Part shown: in pieces, positions 6,031-6,139 of the stretch
Numbering within the stretch: position 1 is the stretch's first letter
Layout: every line of letters starts with the position of its first letter
From: Chloroflexota bacterium
GTDB lineage: Bacteria; Chloroflexota; Anaerolineae; J036; Brachytrichaceae
DNA: 6,139 nucleotides
Reading direction: 5' to 3'
NCBI GenBank assembly: GCA_021813225.1
Contig: JAKALH010000191.1
Location: 1 to 6,139 of the forward strand
Notes under the pieces: model-generated
Told to the model about the DNA's origin: nothing
The model's input: only the letters and a program-made list of their open reading frames with translations
Database searches by the model: none
Translations under genes and position numbers: made by a program

Positions 6031-6139
6031 CATTTACTTGTGAGGTTGTGCCAGGCGCGGCGCACACCGGCGCGCGCGCCGGCGCTGGAGCTTTGCGCCC
6101 ACAGAAACGGCGCGGCCACCCTGTCGCTGACCTGCCGGG
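6030..6139 (-). CDS. C-terminal 35 residues of an unidentified protein (gene continues right of window)
   Basis: Reading leftward from the window edge, one frame gives 35 codons ending in TGA at 6032-6030 (RQVSDRVAAPFLWAQ ... RRAWHNLTSK). About 30 of the 35 codons end in G or C, matching the real genes here; the other two frames do not show this. The end is convergent with the small membrane protein gene, 72 bp away, with a large inverted repeat between. The fragment is too short to assign a family. It contains a 16-bp GC palindrome (6067-6082) within an Ala/Gly/Arg stretch. Confidence 0.6.
   Translation of the reverse strand, partial: RQVSDRVAAPFLWAQSSSAGARAGVRRAWHNLTSK

Noticed and set aside
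5858..6067. 69-codon minus-strand frame across the right-hand intergenic gap
   Set aside because: It is antisense to the small membrane protein gene and crosses the inverted repeat. Its codon third positions do not fit the local bias, unlike the frame ending at 6030.
6067..6082. 16-bp perfect palindrome CCGGCGCGCGCGCCGG
   Set aside because: It lies inside the partial minus-strand gene, in an Ala/Gly/Arg stretch, and is simple GC alternation; chance formation is likely.

Overview
The window is GC-rich and most codons end in G or C. It is densely coded, with short intergenic gaps and no tRNA, rRNA, CRISPR or insertion sequence that I can see. The gene content is a DUF4350 protein, a DUF4190 membrane protein, a secreted C39-like protease with PA14 and carbohydrate-binding-like modules, a WbbL-type glycosyltransferase and an ECF sigma factor with a tiny membrane partner. 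Together with a secreted protein ending in a short '-FIPMLLR' tail, this suggests a chromosomal segment of a Chloroflexota bacterium (Anaerolineae or Caldilineae-like). That placement is inferred from gene style, not from a marker gene.

Layout. Positions 1-735 (+) hold the 3' part of a DUF4350 protein. It converges, 21 bp apart, on a minus-strand pair: a large secreted multidomain protease-like protein (3948-1255) followed 48 bp later by a DUF4190 protein (1206-757). Upstream of these, also on the minus strand, lies a family 2 glycosyltransferase (5040-4033), separated from the protease gene by 84 bp with a TATAAT box. The glycosyltransferase is divergent from an ECF sigma factor (5122-5721, +). 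The 81 bp gap between them has a palindromic ATTATAAT that reads as a perfect -10 box on both strands. The sigma gene overlaps by ATGA a 79-aa single-span membrane protein (5718-5957). That gene converges on the last 35 codons of an unidentified minus-strand gene (6139-6030). The 72 bp between these two ends, plus the neighbouring gene's stop codon, form a strong inverted-repeat structure.

How they may work together. The sigma factor and its membrane partner look like a small cell-envelope signalling module. The shared symmetric promoter could tie it to expression of the neighbouring glycosyltransferase. The protease-like protein is exported and probably acts at or outside the cell surface. 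The DUF4190 protein would be made from the same transcript and sit in the membrane. These links come from position only. The most interesting items are the bidirectional -10 element, the domain architecture and unusual catalytic core of the C39-like protein, and the alternative-fold inverted repeat between the two right-hand convergent genes.
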